The translations under genes were made by a program, and so were the position numbers. This document shows positions 43,873-52,243 of a stretch of DNA of 64,000 bases, piece by piece. This DNA is from Actinomycetota bacterium. Lineage in GTDB: Bacteria; Actinomycetota; CADDZG01; WHSQ01. A model generated the notes under the pieces. That model searched no databases, was not told the DNA's origin, and saw only the letters and a list, made by a program, of their open reading frames with translations. The stretch is from contig JAUJNI010000002.1 of assembly GCA_030446465.1 (NCBI GenBank), positions 171,795 to 235,794 of the forward strand, in the 5' to 3' direction. Positions within the stretch are counted from its first letter, which is position 1; each line of letters starts with the position of its first letter.

Positions 43873-45389
43873 GCCAGCACGCGGCCGGCGGCGTCTCGTT
43901 GGTTTCGTTGTTGCTCCTGTGGCCCCTGCTGGTTGCCGGCGCCCTCGTGCCGCTGCGGAACCTGCGGCTGATCCGGACGATCGCTCTCGTCGGCGCGCTT
44001 GGGGAGCTAGCGGCGTCGCTGTGGATCTTTGCTCGCTTCGCCTCCACGCCGACGGACACGTTTCAGTTCACCGAACGCTTGCCCTGGATAGACGCCATCG
44101 GCGCGAGCTTCCATGTCGGAATCGACGGTGTGTCCGCGCCCTTCTTGCCCTTGACTGCCTTCCTGACGGTCGTCGCCGTGGTGCAGTCCCGGACGGCTGT
44201 ATCGCACCGCCACAAGGCCTACCTCATCGCGGTCTTTGTCTTCTCGGCGGCTTCGACGGGAGTCTTCACCGCCTTGGACCTCGCGCTGTTCTTCGTCTTC
44301 TGGGAGTTGATGCTCGTTCCCACATTCGTGCTGATCAAGCTGTGGGGCGCGGGTCCCGGCCGCACGCATGCAGCCACGAAGTACGTGCTCGCGATGCTCA
44401 TGGGGTCGGTGACGCTCCTGGCCGCCTTCGTTTTGTTGAGCGTGAACCACGCGCGCGTCACGGGGTCTCTCTCGTTCGATTACTTGGCCTTGCTCGATGT
44501 CGACGTCCCGCAGGGTCTCGGGACCGTGGTGTTTGTCCTCATGGCGTTTTCATTCGCCCTCAAGGCGCCGCTGTTCCCACTGCACTCGTGGCTTCCCCCC
44601 GCCTTGCAGGAAGGCCCCATCGGCATCGGCATCCTGCTTGCGGGGTTGAAGGTCGGAGCGTATGGGTTCCTGCGCCTCATCGCGCCTCTCACCCCCGAAC
44701 CCTTTATGCAGTGGAGATGGGTGATCGTCCTGCTCGCAGTCGTCGCGATCCTGTACGGAGGGTTCGCGGCCCTCGCCCAGCCCGATCTACGGCGCCTCAT
44801 CGCCTTCGCCGGCGTGAGCCACGTCGGGCTCGCGCTTCTCGGTCTGTCCTCGGGCAACGCCGACGGGATCTCCGGTGCGGTCTTCCTGCTGGCGAATCTC
44901 GGGCTGACCTCAACTGGGCTCCTCCTGATCGTCGGCTTTGTGCACCAGAGGTTGGGAACCACGGACCTCGCCGCCCTCGGCGGTGTGGCCGGGCGCGCTC
45001 CTGCGCTCGCCGCCTTCGCACTCGTCTACGCCTTTGCGGAAGCCGCATTGCCGGGTACGAGTGGCTTCCCCGGTGAATTCCTCGCGCTGCTCGGCGCCTT
45101 CCGTGAATTCGGGCCCTTTGCGCTGATCGCGCTCCTCATCGTTGTGTTGGCCGCGGGGTACACGCTGATATGGCTGCAGCGCGCCTTCTACGGGCCGATA
45201 ACACGGGAGCCGGTCAAGCACGTCGTCGACCTCAGACCTCGTGAGGGAGCCCTTGCCCTCGCGGTCGCGATCGCGATCGTCGTCCTCGGGCTGTTCCCCT
45301 CTGTGGTTCTCGATCCCGCTCAGCCGTCGGTAGACCAACTCGTCGAGCGGCTCAACGGCGGCGCCGACGCCCTAGCGACGCGACCGTGA
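43869..45389 (+). CDS. NuoM-like antiporter subunit, third copy
   Basis: 506 residues from GTG 43869 in a GTGA overlap; a frame reaching back to 43761 lies inside the upstream gene. NuoM family with normal Glu146 in LFFVFWELMLVPTFVLIKLWG and Lys232 in FSFALKAPLFPLHSWLPPALQEGPIGIGILLAGLKVGAYGFLRL, plus AGVSHVGLALLGLSS. It is more like the second copy than the first in the PLF-P-H-WLP-x-L-x-x-GP region, suggesting a tandem duplication (inference by eye). Overlaps the next gene by 4 bp. Confidence 0.9.
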   Translation: MSQHAAGGVSLVSLLLLWPLLVAGALVPLRNLRLIRTIALVGALGELAASLWIFARFASTPTDTFQFTERLPWIDAIGASFHVGIDGVSAPFLPLTAFLTVVAVVQSRTAVSHRHKAYLIAVFVFSAASTGVFTALDLALFFVFWELMLVPTFVLIKLWGAGPGRTHAATKYVLAMLMGSVTLLAAFVLLSVNHARVTGSLSFDYLALLDVDVPQGLGTVVFVLMAFSFALKAPLFPLHSWLPPALQEGPIGIGILLAGLKVGAYGFLRLIAPLTPEPFMQWRWVIVLLAVVAILYGGFAALAQPDLRRLIAFAGVSHVGLALLGLSSGNADGISGAVFLLANLGLTSTGLLLIVGFVHQRLGTTDLAALGGVAGRAPALAAFALVYAFAEAALPGTSGFPGEFLALLGAFREFGPFALIALLIVVLAAGYTLIWLQRAFYGPITREPVKHVVDLRPREGALALAVAIAIVVLGLFPSVVLDPAQPSVDQLVERLNGGADALATRP

Positions 45390-46849
45390 GCGTGCTTGCG
45401 CCACTCGTCATCCCGCTTCTCGGAGCCGCTGTGATCGCGCTGTTGCGCGACCGGCCGTACGCGCGGGACTCCGCCGCGATTCTGGCCGGGGTTGCTCAGA
45501 TCGTCGCCGTTGTGGCGATGCTTCCGGGGACTCTCGACGGCAACAGGACGACATTGACGATCGCTCCGTTCTTACCCGAGGCACCGCTCGCACTTCGGGC
45601 CGATCCCCTCGGTGTGCTGTTGCTTCTCACCGCCTCACCGCTGTGGTTGCTTACGACCCTGTACTCAGTGGGTTATCTGCGCGGCTCGAGCCTCTCTGCC
45701 ACGCGCCTGCACGTGCTCGTCGCGGTCACGATCGCTACGACCGCCGGCGTCGCGTTCTCCGCTAACCTCGTGACTCTCTATCTCTTCTACGAAGCGATGA
45801 CAATCGCCACCTACCCTCTGGTCACCGCCACCCGCAGCGACCAAGCGGCCAGCGGCGGACGCCGCTACCTCGCCTACCAGCTTGGAACCGGCATAGCGTT
45901 CTTCCTGCCTGCCATCGTGCTCACGTACACGCAGACCGGATCGTTTGACCTGACGCCCGGAGGCGTCTTCGGTGCCGACGCAGCGGGTTTCCTGCCGATC
46001 CTGACGTACCTGCTGTTCCTCTTCGGCATCGCCAAGGCGGCGATCGTGCCGGCTCACGCATGGTTGCCGGCCGCGATGGTTGCGCCCGTCCCCGTGAGCG
46101 CTCTTCTGCACGCGGTCGCGGTCGTCAACGTGGGGGTGTTCACGCTGTTCCGGGTATTGCTCGACGTGTTCGGCTATGACGCCGTGGCATCTCTAGGCCT
46201 CGCCTGGGTCACGCTGGTCGCCGCCTGCGCGACGATCCTCATCGCCTCGCTCATCGCGCTGCAACTCGGAAACCTCAAGGAGATCCTCGCCTATTCGACG
46301 ATCGGACAGCTCTCTTACATGATCGTGGGGATTGCGCTCTTGAACGAATCGGGAGCAACGGGAGGGGTCCTCCACCTCGTCGGCCATTCGGTCAGCAAGA
46401 TCACGCTGTTCTTCGCGGTGGGGATGATCACGGTCGCAACCGGTGCGACGACCTTGCAGGAATTGCGGGGGCTCGGCCAGCGCGCGCCCCTCTTAGTTGC
46501 CGTCTTTGCCGTGGGTGCCGCCTCGATCGTCGGGCTTCCGCCCACAATCGGGTTCGTGACCAAGTACTTCCTGTTCGTCGGTGCAGCCGACGCAGGTCAA
46601 TGGTTGGTGCTAGTGGTGCTGGCCGCATCGACGCTGCTGACCGGGACCTATTACCTGCGCTTGGTTAGGACGTCACTGTCTCCGCCCGCACAGGTCGGGG
46701 CTGCAGCGAACCCGTTGGCGTCAGCGCAGTCAGGAGGCGCGGTGCCCCTGCAGATGCTCGTCCCAACGGTTGTCACCGCGGGCTTCACGGTTCTTCTCGG
46801 GCTCCTGCCCGGCCCGATCCTCACACTCGCGCGCGCGTCGCTGCCATGA
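45386..46849 (+). CDS. NuoN/MrpD-like antiporter subunit
   Basis: 487 residues, last gene of the operon. Glu136 lies in LYLFYEAMTIATYPLVT and Lys217 in FGIAKAAIVPAHAWLPAAMVAPVPVSALLHAVAVVNVGVFTLFRV, the MrpD/HyfB-like version of the channel motif; the VKxG lysine usual in MrpD is Asn here. Later YSTIGQLSYMIVGIAL and HSVSKITLFFAVG are typical of the family. A short hydrophilic loop is followed by a last span. The stop is 66 bp before a truncated tRNA copy and the IS element, so the operon's right edge is the boundary of the accessory region. Confidence 0.88.
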   Translation: MSVLAPLVIPLLGAAVIALLRDRPYARDSAAILAGVAQIVAVVAMLPGTLDGNRTTLTIAPFLPEAPLALRADPLGVLLLLTASPLWLLTTLYSVGYLRGSSLSATRLHVLVAVTIATTAGVAFSANLVTLYLFYEAMTIATYPLVTATRSDQAASGGRRYLAYQLGTGIAFFLPAIVLTYTQTGSFDLTPGGVFGADAAGFLPILTYLLFLFGIAKAAIVPAHAWLPAAMVAPVPVSALLHAVAVVNVGVFTLFRVLLDVFGYDAVASLGLAWVTLVAACATILIASLIALQLGNLKEILAYSTIGQLSYMIVGIALLNESGATGGVLHLVGHSVSKITLFFAVGMITVATGATTLQELRGLGQRAPLLVAVFAVGAASIVGLPPTIGFVTKYFLFVGAADAGQWLVLVVLAASTLLTGTYYLRLVRTSLSPPAQVGAAANPLASAQSGGAVPLQMLVPTVVTAGFTVLLGLLPGPILTLARASLP

Positions 46850-46914
46850 GCATGGGATTTTCCTACTCTCTCGCCGTGAGGCGACTCGCAACCTCTATTC
46901 AGGTTGCTAAACCC

Positions 46915-46945
46915 GGTGCGCAGGTTCGAATCCCACCGGGGGCAC
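46915..46945 (+). repeat. Copy of tRNA-Arg 3' half (31 bp, 2 mismatches)
   Basis: GGTGCGCAGGTTCGAATCC followed by two mismatches and CCGGGGGCAC reproduces 27171-27201. There is no matching acceptor 5' strand upstream, and the changed bases break the T-stem, so this is not a working tRNA. It looks like a remnant attachment site or tRNA fragment at the edge of the IS element. Confidence 0.75.
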
Positions 46946-46975
46946 GTTGTTGTGTCGCGGGCCATCGTGGACGGG

Positions 46976-48199
46976 TGTCGCGGAGCATAGTGGACACCTG
47001 CTCAGCCGAGGCCGTGTCGCTGGTAGTCCCGGCTCGGGTCGAGCTCGAAGTTCCTCAGGAGCTGACCCTCGGTGGTGATGATTCGGATGTGGCGGCCTGC
47101 GACCAGCAGGATGATGCGGGTCCCCTTGAGAGCCCGGCCCATGCCGATGTGATGGAGCTTGCTCTTGTAGCGGATCGTGACGACGCCGTGGCGATCGATC
47201 TTGTCGTGGCGCACGCGCAGCTCTCTGGTGAAGGTGCCTTCTGGCTTGTTCGGCCTCGCTTTGTCGCGTGAGTCGAATGCGCTCTTAGGCGTCTTGCGAC
47301 CCTTGGCCCGGTGAGGGCGGATCTCGTTGTAGTAGGTGACGAAGCGATCGACCTGGGCTTGGAGCTCGGCGATCGTGGCGGCGCGTGGTTGCTTCCTAAG
47401 GAACTTCTTCAAAGTCTGGTGGAAGCGCTCGACCTTGCCGCAGGTCTGTGGGTGATAGGGCCGTGAGTGCTTGTAGTGGATGCCGAGGTGGAACAGCTCG
47501 GACTCCATGGCCGAGTAGCCGTGACGGTAAGCAGAGGTGTAGATGCAGCCGTTGTCGGTCAACACCGATGCCGGTAGACCCCAGGCCCCGCCCGCCTCGT
47601 AGAGGGTCGCGACCACATCGGGAGCGCTAGTCACCGCCAGCACCTTGGCCGCCACGCAGACCCTCGAGAAGTCGTCGAGGAAGTTCAAGATCTCAACCTT
47701 GGCACCGTCTTTGAGCTGGAACGTCGTCACGTCTGACTGCCACATCTCGTTGGGCAGCTGCGCCTCGAAGCGGATGTAGGAGCTCTTGGGTCGCTTGTGT
47801 GGCTCTGGTGTGACGAAGCCTCTGCGCTTGAGGATGCGCCAGATCGTCGACACAGACGGCGGCGAGGGATCGCTAAGCGAGAGGTGGTAGTGGATCGTCT
47901 GTGCTCCGGCATCGAAGCCCTGATCGGTGAGCTCTTTGCGAAGCCTGACGACGCGATCCTCTAGCTCGGCCGAAGAACGATTGGCGACTTTCTTGGCTGC
48001 CTTCGAGCGCGGCGTGACTGCTTCGTAGCCGCCGGCTCGGTAGCGAGCCACGAGTTGCGCCACCCAGCTCTTGGAGACCCCATGCGCTCGGGCCACTTCT
48101 CGGCAGCTGCGCTTCTCCAGCGCCACCGCGTCGACCAGGTAACGGGCCAGGTCCAAGCGACACCTCCGTGGCTAGGGGTGTCCACTATGGCCCGCGACA
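46976..48199 (-). mobile_element. IS481-family insertion sequence
   Basis: Inverted repeats of 23 bp at 46976-46998 and 48177-48199 agree at 21 positions (they end in CATAGTGGACACC) and enclose one transposase gene. Further related half-copies lie outside (GTCGCGGGCCATCGTGGAC near 46952, and GGATAGTGGACACGGC on the minus strand near 48229), so the true ends may be about 46951 and 48230. CCGGGGGCAC occurs on both sides (46936 and 48243). Confidence 0.85.
47002..48156 (-). CDS. IS481-family transposase
   Basis: 384 residues, intact. The N-terminal helix-turn-helix reads SCREVARAHGVSKSWVAQLVARYRAGGYEAV; the rve-type catalytic core has the DDE triad as Asp in MWQSDVTTFQL, Asp in VLTDNGCIYTS and Glu in GKVERFHQTLKKFL. 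Then comes RPHRAKGRKTPKSAF and a C-terminal basic beta-rich part. Full reading frame, conserved triad and clear inverted repeats suggest the element may still be mobile. Confidence 0.95.
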   Translation of the reverse strand: MDLARYLVDAVALEKRSCREVARAHGVSKSWVAQLVARYRAGGYEAVTPRSKAAKKVANRSSAELEDRVVRLRKELTDQGFDAGAQTIHYHLSLSDPSPPSVSTIWRILKRRGFVTPEPHKRPKSSYIRFEAQLPNEMWQSDVTTFQLKDGAKVEILNFLDDFSRVCVAAKVLAVTSAPDVVATLYEAGGAWGLPASVLTDNGCIYTSAYRHGYSAMESELFHLGIHYKHSRPYHPQTCGKVERFHQTLKKFLRKQPRAATIAELQAQVDRFVTYYNEIRPHRAKGRKTPKSAFDSRDKARPNKPEGTFTRELRVRHDKIDRHGVVTIRYKSKLHHIGMGRALKGTRIILLVAGRHIRIITTEGQLLRNFELDPSRDYQRHGLG

Positions 48200-48232
48200 T
48201 GCTCGATCAGCCGTGTCCACTATCCGTTGGAA

Positions 48233-49560
48233 TCACACACTGCCGGGGGCACTTCCTACATCTGTGCACCTTCCAGGTGAAACGGAGTGTTTGTCAGACT
48301 CTGAGCCGAAGACGGCCACCGAGTCCTCGTCAATTGTCACCTGGCAGTTCGCGCGATGTGATGGCTTGTCGAAGCGGACTTCGAGACGGAAGGTCTGAAA
48401 GAGTTGGCGGAGGACGTCGTATGGGGCGGACGTGAGCAGATCCTCGCCAATCGGGAGTTCATCCAGGAGCTCGACCGCTCCGGGTACCGATTCCAGCTGC
48501 TCCGCTTCGAGGGATTCCAACTCTTTGATTTTCAGGAGCCGTTCGTGCTCCAGCTCAGAGAGGCGCTCTCGAACCCGGCGAAAGAGGATCCCTTCGGTAT
48601 CGTCGTCTACCTCAAGCTTCCGAACGAGGCGGGTCTGAGACTGCTCGAGTTTCTCGATGGCGCGGCGAAGCGAACGCACCTGCCGCTGACGCTTCCGCTC
48701 AGGTTCCCCGTCGAAGGCGCGGAGGTCATGCTCGAGCAGATCTCTTCTCTGAGGGCCAAATACGCGCCCACCGAAGAAGTCGATGATGCCGTCAAGCAGT
48801 GGTCCTCTCTCACCCATACGGTCGGGGGGTGGTCCCGGAACTGACTCTTTGCGTTTGCTCCCCAGTTGAGGCTCGGCTGACAGACGTAATAGGGAGTCCC
48901 GGCTCGATTGGTCTTTCCGAACATCCGGCAACCACATAGTGCGCAGATGATGAAAGACCGGAGAGGATAGGAGCGCTTGGTGTCGGGGTGTGTTTGACGT
49001 TGGGACCCGATCCGTTGCGAGATCGCTTGCGCACCTCGGTCATGCCTATCGCGGTCTCGAATATGTCGCGAGTGACGATGGCCTCGTGTGTCGGTTCCTC
49101 GACCACACCCAGGCCTCGGGCGGGTTGACCTTGCCGCCCTTCTTGGTGGCCCGACGGTTCCACACCATGTAGCCCGTGTACTTGGGATTGTGAAGGATGT
49201 CTCGGACCGACGAGGCCGCCCAGCGGTCTCTGCACCGCGCAGGGTCTGGTGACACCGGTGGCGGGTATCGGTCGAGGTCCGAGTTGAGGCGCTCGGCAAT
49301 CTCTCCATAGCCGAGGCGTTGCCACAGTCCGCCAAGTAAACATCTGGGTCACGGCGGCAGCGCGGACGGGGTCGGCTGTCAGCTTGCTCTTGGTGCGACC
49401 CTCCGCGCGACGGGCGGGAACGGGATGAGGAATCTTCTCCGCCACGTACCCATAGGGCGGTCGGCCGACATTCCACCCACCCCTGGCGTGCATGTTCGCG
49501 GAATCCATCCCAAGACTTTCCAGGAGCTTCAACACGTACCACTCGGCAACTCCCTGCTTG
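48233..49560 (-). pseudogene. Decayed large serine recombinase
   Basis: Pieces in different minus-strand frames follow the order of a large serine recombinase. KQGVAEWYVLKLLESLG...GWNVGRPPYGYVAEKIPHP and TKSKLTADP form the recombinase domain (about 49560-49340); SVRDILHNPKYTGYMVWNRRATKKGG follows near 49200; the zinc ribbon CALCGCRMFGKTNRAGTPYYVC near 48930; then a coiled coil and tail (IEKLEQSQTRLVRKLEVDDD...YDVLRQLFQTFRLEVRFDKPSHRANCQVTI) to 48233. At least three frameshifts separate them, and the N-terminal catalytic resolvase domain with its Ser is absent. The tail ends on a TGCCGGGGGCAC core. Confidence 0.85.
48241..48267 (-). repeat. tRNA-end core plus 20-bp repeat at the recombinase tail
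   Basis: TGCCGGGGGCAC (48241-48252) matches the tRNA-Arg 3' end. The overlapping minus-strand segment 48267-48248 matches the plus-strand 51931-51950 at 18 of 20 positions, and both can be read as CTDVGSA. The two sites are thus inverted copies about 3.7 kb apart. Confidence 0.65.
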
Positions 49561-49564
49561 ACCC

Positions 49565-50022
49565 GACGCGAAGCACGGCTTCTGCACCTTCGAGAACGAG
49601 ATGGGGCGCTGGTACACCTTCAACCAGGACCCTCACGGCTCGATCGCCGCGGTAGGCGCCGGCTGTCAGACCGCGATGTCTCTCGACAAGGGCTGGGGCG
49701 ACCTGACCCCTGGTACGTCCCCGGGCAGTACGTCGACTACAGCTCCGTGACGGAAGCAGATGGGAGCATGCGGCCGGGGTTCTACCTCGTGCGCGTAACG
49801 GTCGACCCCGCGGACCACATCCTCGAGACCGATGAGAGCGACAACACGGGGTGGGCCTTCATCCGCGTGGTCGAGGGTGCTGCTCCCACTAGGGACAGGG
49901 TCGTGATCTGTGAGCGCGGCTGGGGCGAGAGCCCGTGGGATCCGCACAGCGAGAGTGCGGTCGAACCGTTCTGGTGGCCGATCCAGCAGTCGAGCCCAGC
50001 GCCGCTCAACGGCGAGTGCTAG
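49565..50022 (+). pseudogene. Truncated, frameshifted lysyl-oxidase-like gene
   Basis: The first part reads DAKHGFCTFENEMGRWYTFNQDPHG and later GAGCQTAMSLDKGWGDL in one frame; near 49710, at a CCCC run, it shifts by one base to PWYVPGQYVDYSS...PGFYLVRVTVDPADHILETDESDNTGWAFIRV, ending with PAPLNGEC and a stop. The order resembles the C-terminal part of lysyl-oxidase-like proteins (GWGD...PGQ.ID...YxLxxxxDPxxxxxExDExNN), but the 5' part is missing. The truncation coincides with that of the serine recombinase at about 49560. Family assignment is moderate. Confidence 0.55.
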
Positions 50023-50051
50023 ATATCGAGAGCGCCTAGACCCTCCGCGTT

Positions 50052-50088
50052 CTCCGCAGGGCCGCGACCATGCTTCGGCCCTGCGGAG
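50052..50088. terminator. 13-bp perfect hairpin between convergent genes
   Basis: CTCCGCAGGGCCG (50052-50064) and its complement (50076-50088) enclose an 11-base loop. It lies 13 bases before the lysA stop and 29 bases after the end of the lysyl-oxidase-like remnant. Stem is very GC-rich; no U-tract. Confidence 0.75.
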
Positions 50089-50101
50089 CAGGGGAGTGCC
50101 T

Positions 50102-51400
50102 CTACAGCGGCGAGCCGTCCAAACGGCGATCGAGCGCCAACAGATGGTCGAGGCTTTCCCTAGCGACGATCTCGATAGCCTCGCCCTCCTGTAGCAACAC
50201 GATCGGGGGCCGGGCCAGCCGGTTGTAGTTCGAGGCCATCGAGTACGTGTAGGCGCCGGTGGCCGGGATGCACAAGAGGTCACCCTCGGCAACGTCTTCG
50301 GGCAGCTCCGCGTCCTTGATCAGCACATCTCCGGACTCGCAATGCTTGCCGCATACGGTGACAGCGCGCGTTGCGGCCGCTTCCATCCGGTTCGCGAGGA
50401 ACGACTCGTAGCGCGCGCCGTAGAGAGCCGGCCGGATGTTGTCCGACATACCTCCGTCGACCGCGACGTACGTCCGAACTCCAGGAATGCTCTTTACCGT
50501 CCCGACCCCGTAGACGGTGACCGCGCTGGGTCCGACCAGGGATCGACCGGGCTCCACGCTCACCGCGGGGATGGCGAGACCTTGAGCGGTGAACTCCCGG
50601 TTTACGGCCTGGAGGATCGACGTCGCGGCTGCCGCAGGGTCGAGGACCGGCTCGTCCTTCGTGTGTGCGATCCCGAGACCACCCCCGAGGTTTAGCTCCG
50701 CGGCTTCGAACCGCAACTCGTCCTTCGCGCGACGCAGGAAGCCCGCCAGGGCCTTGACGGCAAGGTCGAAGGCCGCGAGCTCGAAGATCTGCGATCCGAT
50801 GTGCGCGTGGACACCCACCAAAGGCGCGGACGGAAGACGGGAGGCTCGGCGGATCGCTTCCAGCGCTATGTCTTCCGCCAGCGTGAAGCCGAACTTCGAG
50901 TCCTCTTGTCCCGTCTGGATGAACTCGTGTGTGTGCGCCTCGACACCCGGCGTCACCCGCACCAGCAGCTTCGAAGTCGCCTTCACCCCTTCGAGGCGCG
51001 CTATCTCCTCGAATGAATCCACCACGATGCGACCGACGCCCAGGTCTCGCGCCGCATCCAACTCGTCCAGCGACTTGTTATTGCCGTGGCAGATGACCCT
51101 CTCCATCGGGAAGCCGGCGCGACGCGCGGTCTCCAGCTCCCCGCCGCTGCAGACGTCCAGCCCCAAACCGAGGGCGTCGATCATCTGGCACACCGCAACA
51201 CAGCACAAAGCCTTGCCTGCGTAGAAGACGCGGTCGGGATCCAGCACCGCGGCGTATGACTTGGCGCGCGTCTCGAAGGTCGCCCGATCCAACAAGATCA
51301 GCGGCGTACCGAAACGTTCCGCGAGCTCGACGACGTCCAGGCTCCCGAGCTGGAGGCGCCCGTCGCGGGACGACGCGGTGTCGGGAAGAACCTTTTGCAT
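50102..51400 (-). CDS. lysA: Diaminopimelate decarboxylase
   Basis: 432 residues of the alanine-racemase-fold PLP decarboxylases; makes lysine from meso-diaminopimelate. PLP-binding Lys63 lies in FYAGKALCC, His in GVHAHIGSQ, the phosphate loop in NLGGGLGI, then EPGRSLVG and, near the C-terminus, VCGKHCESGDVL with the substrate-binding Cys-Glu and ATGAYTYSMASNYNRLARPP. A TAGCCT box six bases before the ATG suggests a leaderless transcript. In many actinobacteria lysA follows argS directly; here argS is 10.5 kb away on the other strand. Confidence 0.97.
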   Translation of the reverse strand: MQKVLPDTASSRDGRLQLGSLDVVELAERFGTPLILLDRATFETRAKSYAAVLDPDRVFYAGKALCCVAVCQMIDALGLGLDVCSGGELETARRAGFPMERVICHGNNKSLDELDAARDLGVGRIVVDSFEEIARLEGVKATSKLLVRVTPGVEAHTHEFIQTGQEDSKFGFTLAEDIALEAIRRASRLPSAPLVGVHAHIGSQIFELAAFDLAVKALAGFLRRAKDELRFEAAELNLGGGLGIAHTKDEPVLDPAAAATSILQAVNREFTAQGLAIPAVSVEPGRSLVGPSAVTVYGVGTVKSIPGVRTYVAVDGGMSDNIRPALYGARYESFLANRMEAAATRAVTVCGKHCESGDVLIKDAELPEDVAEGDLLCIPATGAYTYSMASNYNRLARPPIVLLQEGEAIEIVARESLDHLLALDRRLDGSPL

Positions 51401-51537
51401 CCGTCGAGGCTACGGCAACGTGACGAGTGACCCTTGCAGGATCAGTATGCAGCGACCACCCACCTGGACCTGATCGTTCGCGGCTTTCACCAGGAGACGC
51501 GACGGCCGCCCCATCTCGACTCCCTGATGGACGACAA

Positions 51538-51699
51538 CATCGATTCGGCGACAGTCTGCTCATGGCCAGCGACACGCTTGAGGCGCTCAGTCAACAGCTT
51601 GTCCAGGGCAACAACAACTACGTCTGTGTCGTCCCCGAAAGCCGCGAGGAGGCCGACAGGATCTTCAATGCCCTCTCGCAGGGAGCAGACATTGAGTGA
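51538..51699 (+). pseudogene. Fragment of a PhnB/YjdN-like VOC protein
   Basis: The stretch RFGDSLLMASDTLEALSQQLVQGNNNYVCVVPESREEADRIFNALSQGADIE, then stop, resembles the middle of PhnB-type glyoxalase-fold proteins (FGDxxLMxSD...EEADRIFxALxxGG). The N-terminal strand-helix unit and the C-terminal MPLxxTFWG part are missing. It lies near lysA in the accessory region and is probably non-functional. Confidence 0.5.
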
Positions 51700-52243
51700 C
51701 ATAGCCGAGAAGGGCCTTTCTTCAGGGGTCCTTAGAGGCGAGAGCTCGTACCGAGCTGAGGCCCGGCTCTGATCTAGTTCCCGCTCCACTTGGAAATGCC
51801 GGATAAATCTCGGATGGAAACCAGATAGACCTCGGATAGATCACCTTCATCGGGCGTGCCCAGGCGGATCGCCGAACTTCAAAGCTGCCGGCTATGACTA
51901 ATCGCCCGCGCGAACCCGCAGGTCGTCCCTGCACGGATGTAGGGAGTGCCTTGCCGGGGGCACGTACCAGAGGGAACGCTTCGGGGAGCCGCGATCCGTC
52001 ACCGCGGAGCCATGTAGCGCGGTTTCGCAGTCGGTCGTCAAGTGCTCGACGGCATCTCCTTCCGATCGTCACTTGGCAGTCCGTCCATCTCGACGACCGG
52101 CCGTGGTGCACGAGGTGCTTGGTCTGGGGCGATCACTGCGGAAGTTTGAAAGACAAGTTTGGGGTCATGAATGGATGGTCGACTACGGCCCACCGCGGGA
52201 GGAATAGGAGCGATCGGCCCCCGCTGACGGCAGCACGTGGACG
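51700..52243. other. Accessory debris with tRNA-end core and recombinase-tail remnants
   Basis: About 540 bp without an intact gene. 51931-51950 is the inverted partner of 48248-48267, and 51952-51963 is another TGCCGGGGGCAC core. On the plus strand they read CTDVGSALPGA; on the minus strand around 52060-52100, WTDCQVTIGRR resembles the CQVTI segment of the recombinase tail. This looks like the joint of two recombinase tails at one attachment core. Frames such as 51722-52111 and 51894-52331 have no other support. Confidence 0.5.

Noticed and set aside
33096..46849. Respiratory complex I (nuo operon)
   Set aside because: Only L-, M- and N-type antiporter subunits are present together with DabA and SulP; no NuoA-K peripheral, quinone-site or NADH-site subunits occur in the window.
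46861..46945. Possible tRNA gene ending in a good T-loop and CCGGGGGCA
   Set aside because: No complementary 5' acceptor strand, the anticodon-like stem leaves a loop of six or eight bases, and the T-stem is broken. Better explained as a copied tRNA 3' half.
48404..48844. Plus-strand 146-residue frame
   Set aside because: It is antisense to the coiled-coil tail of the serine recombinase remnant and has no independent support.
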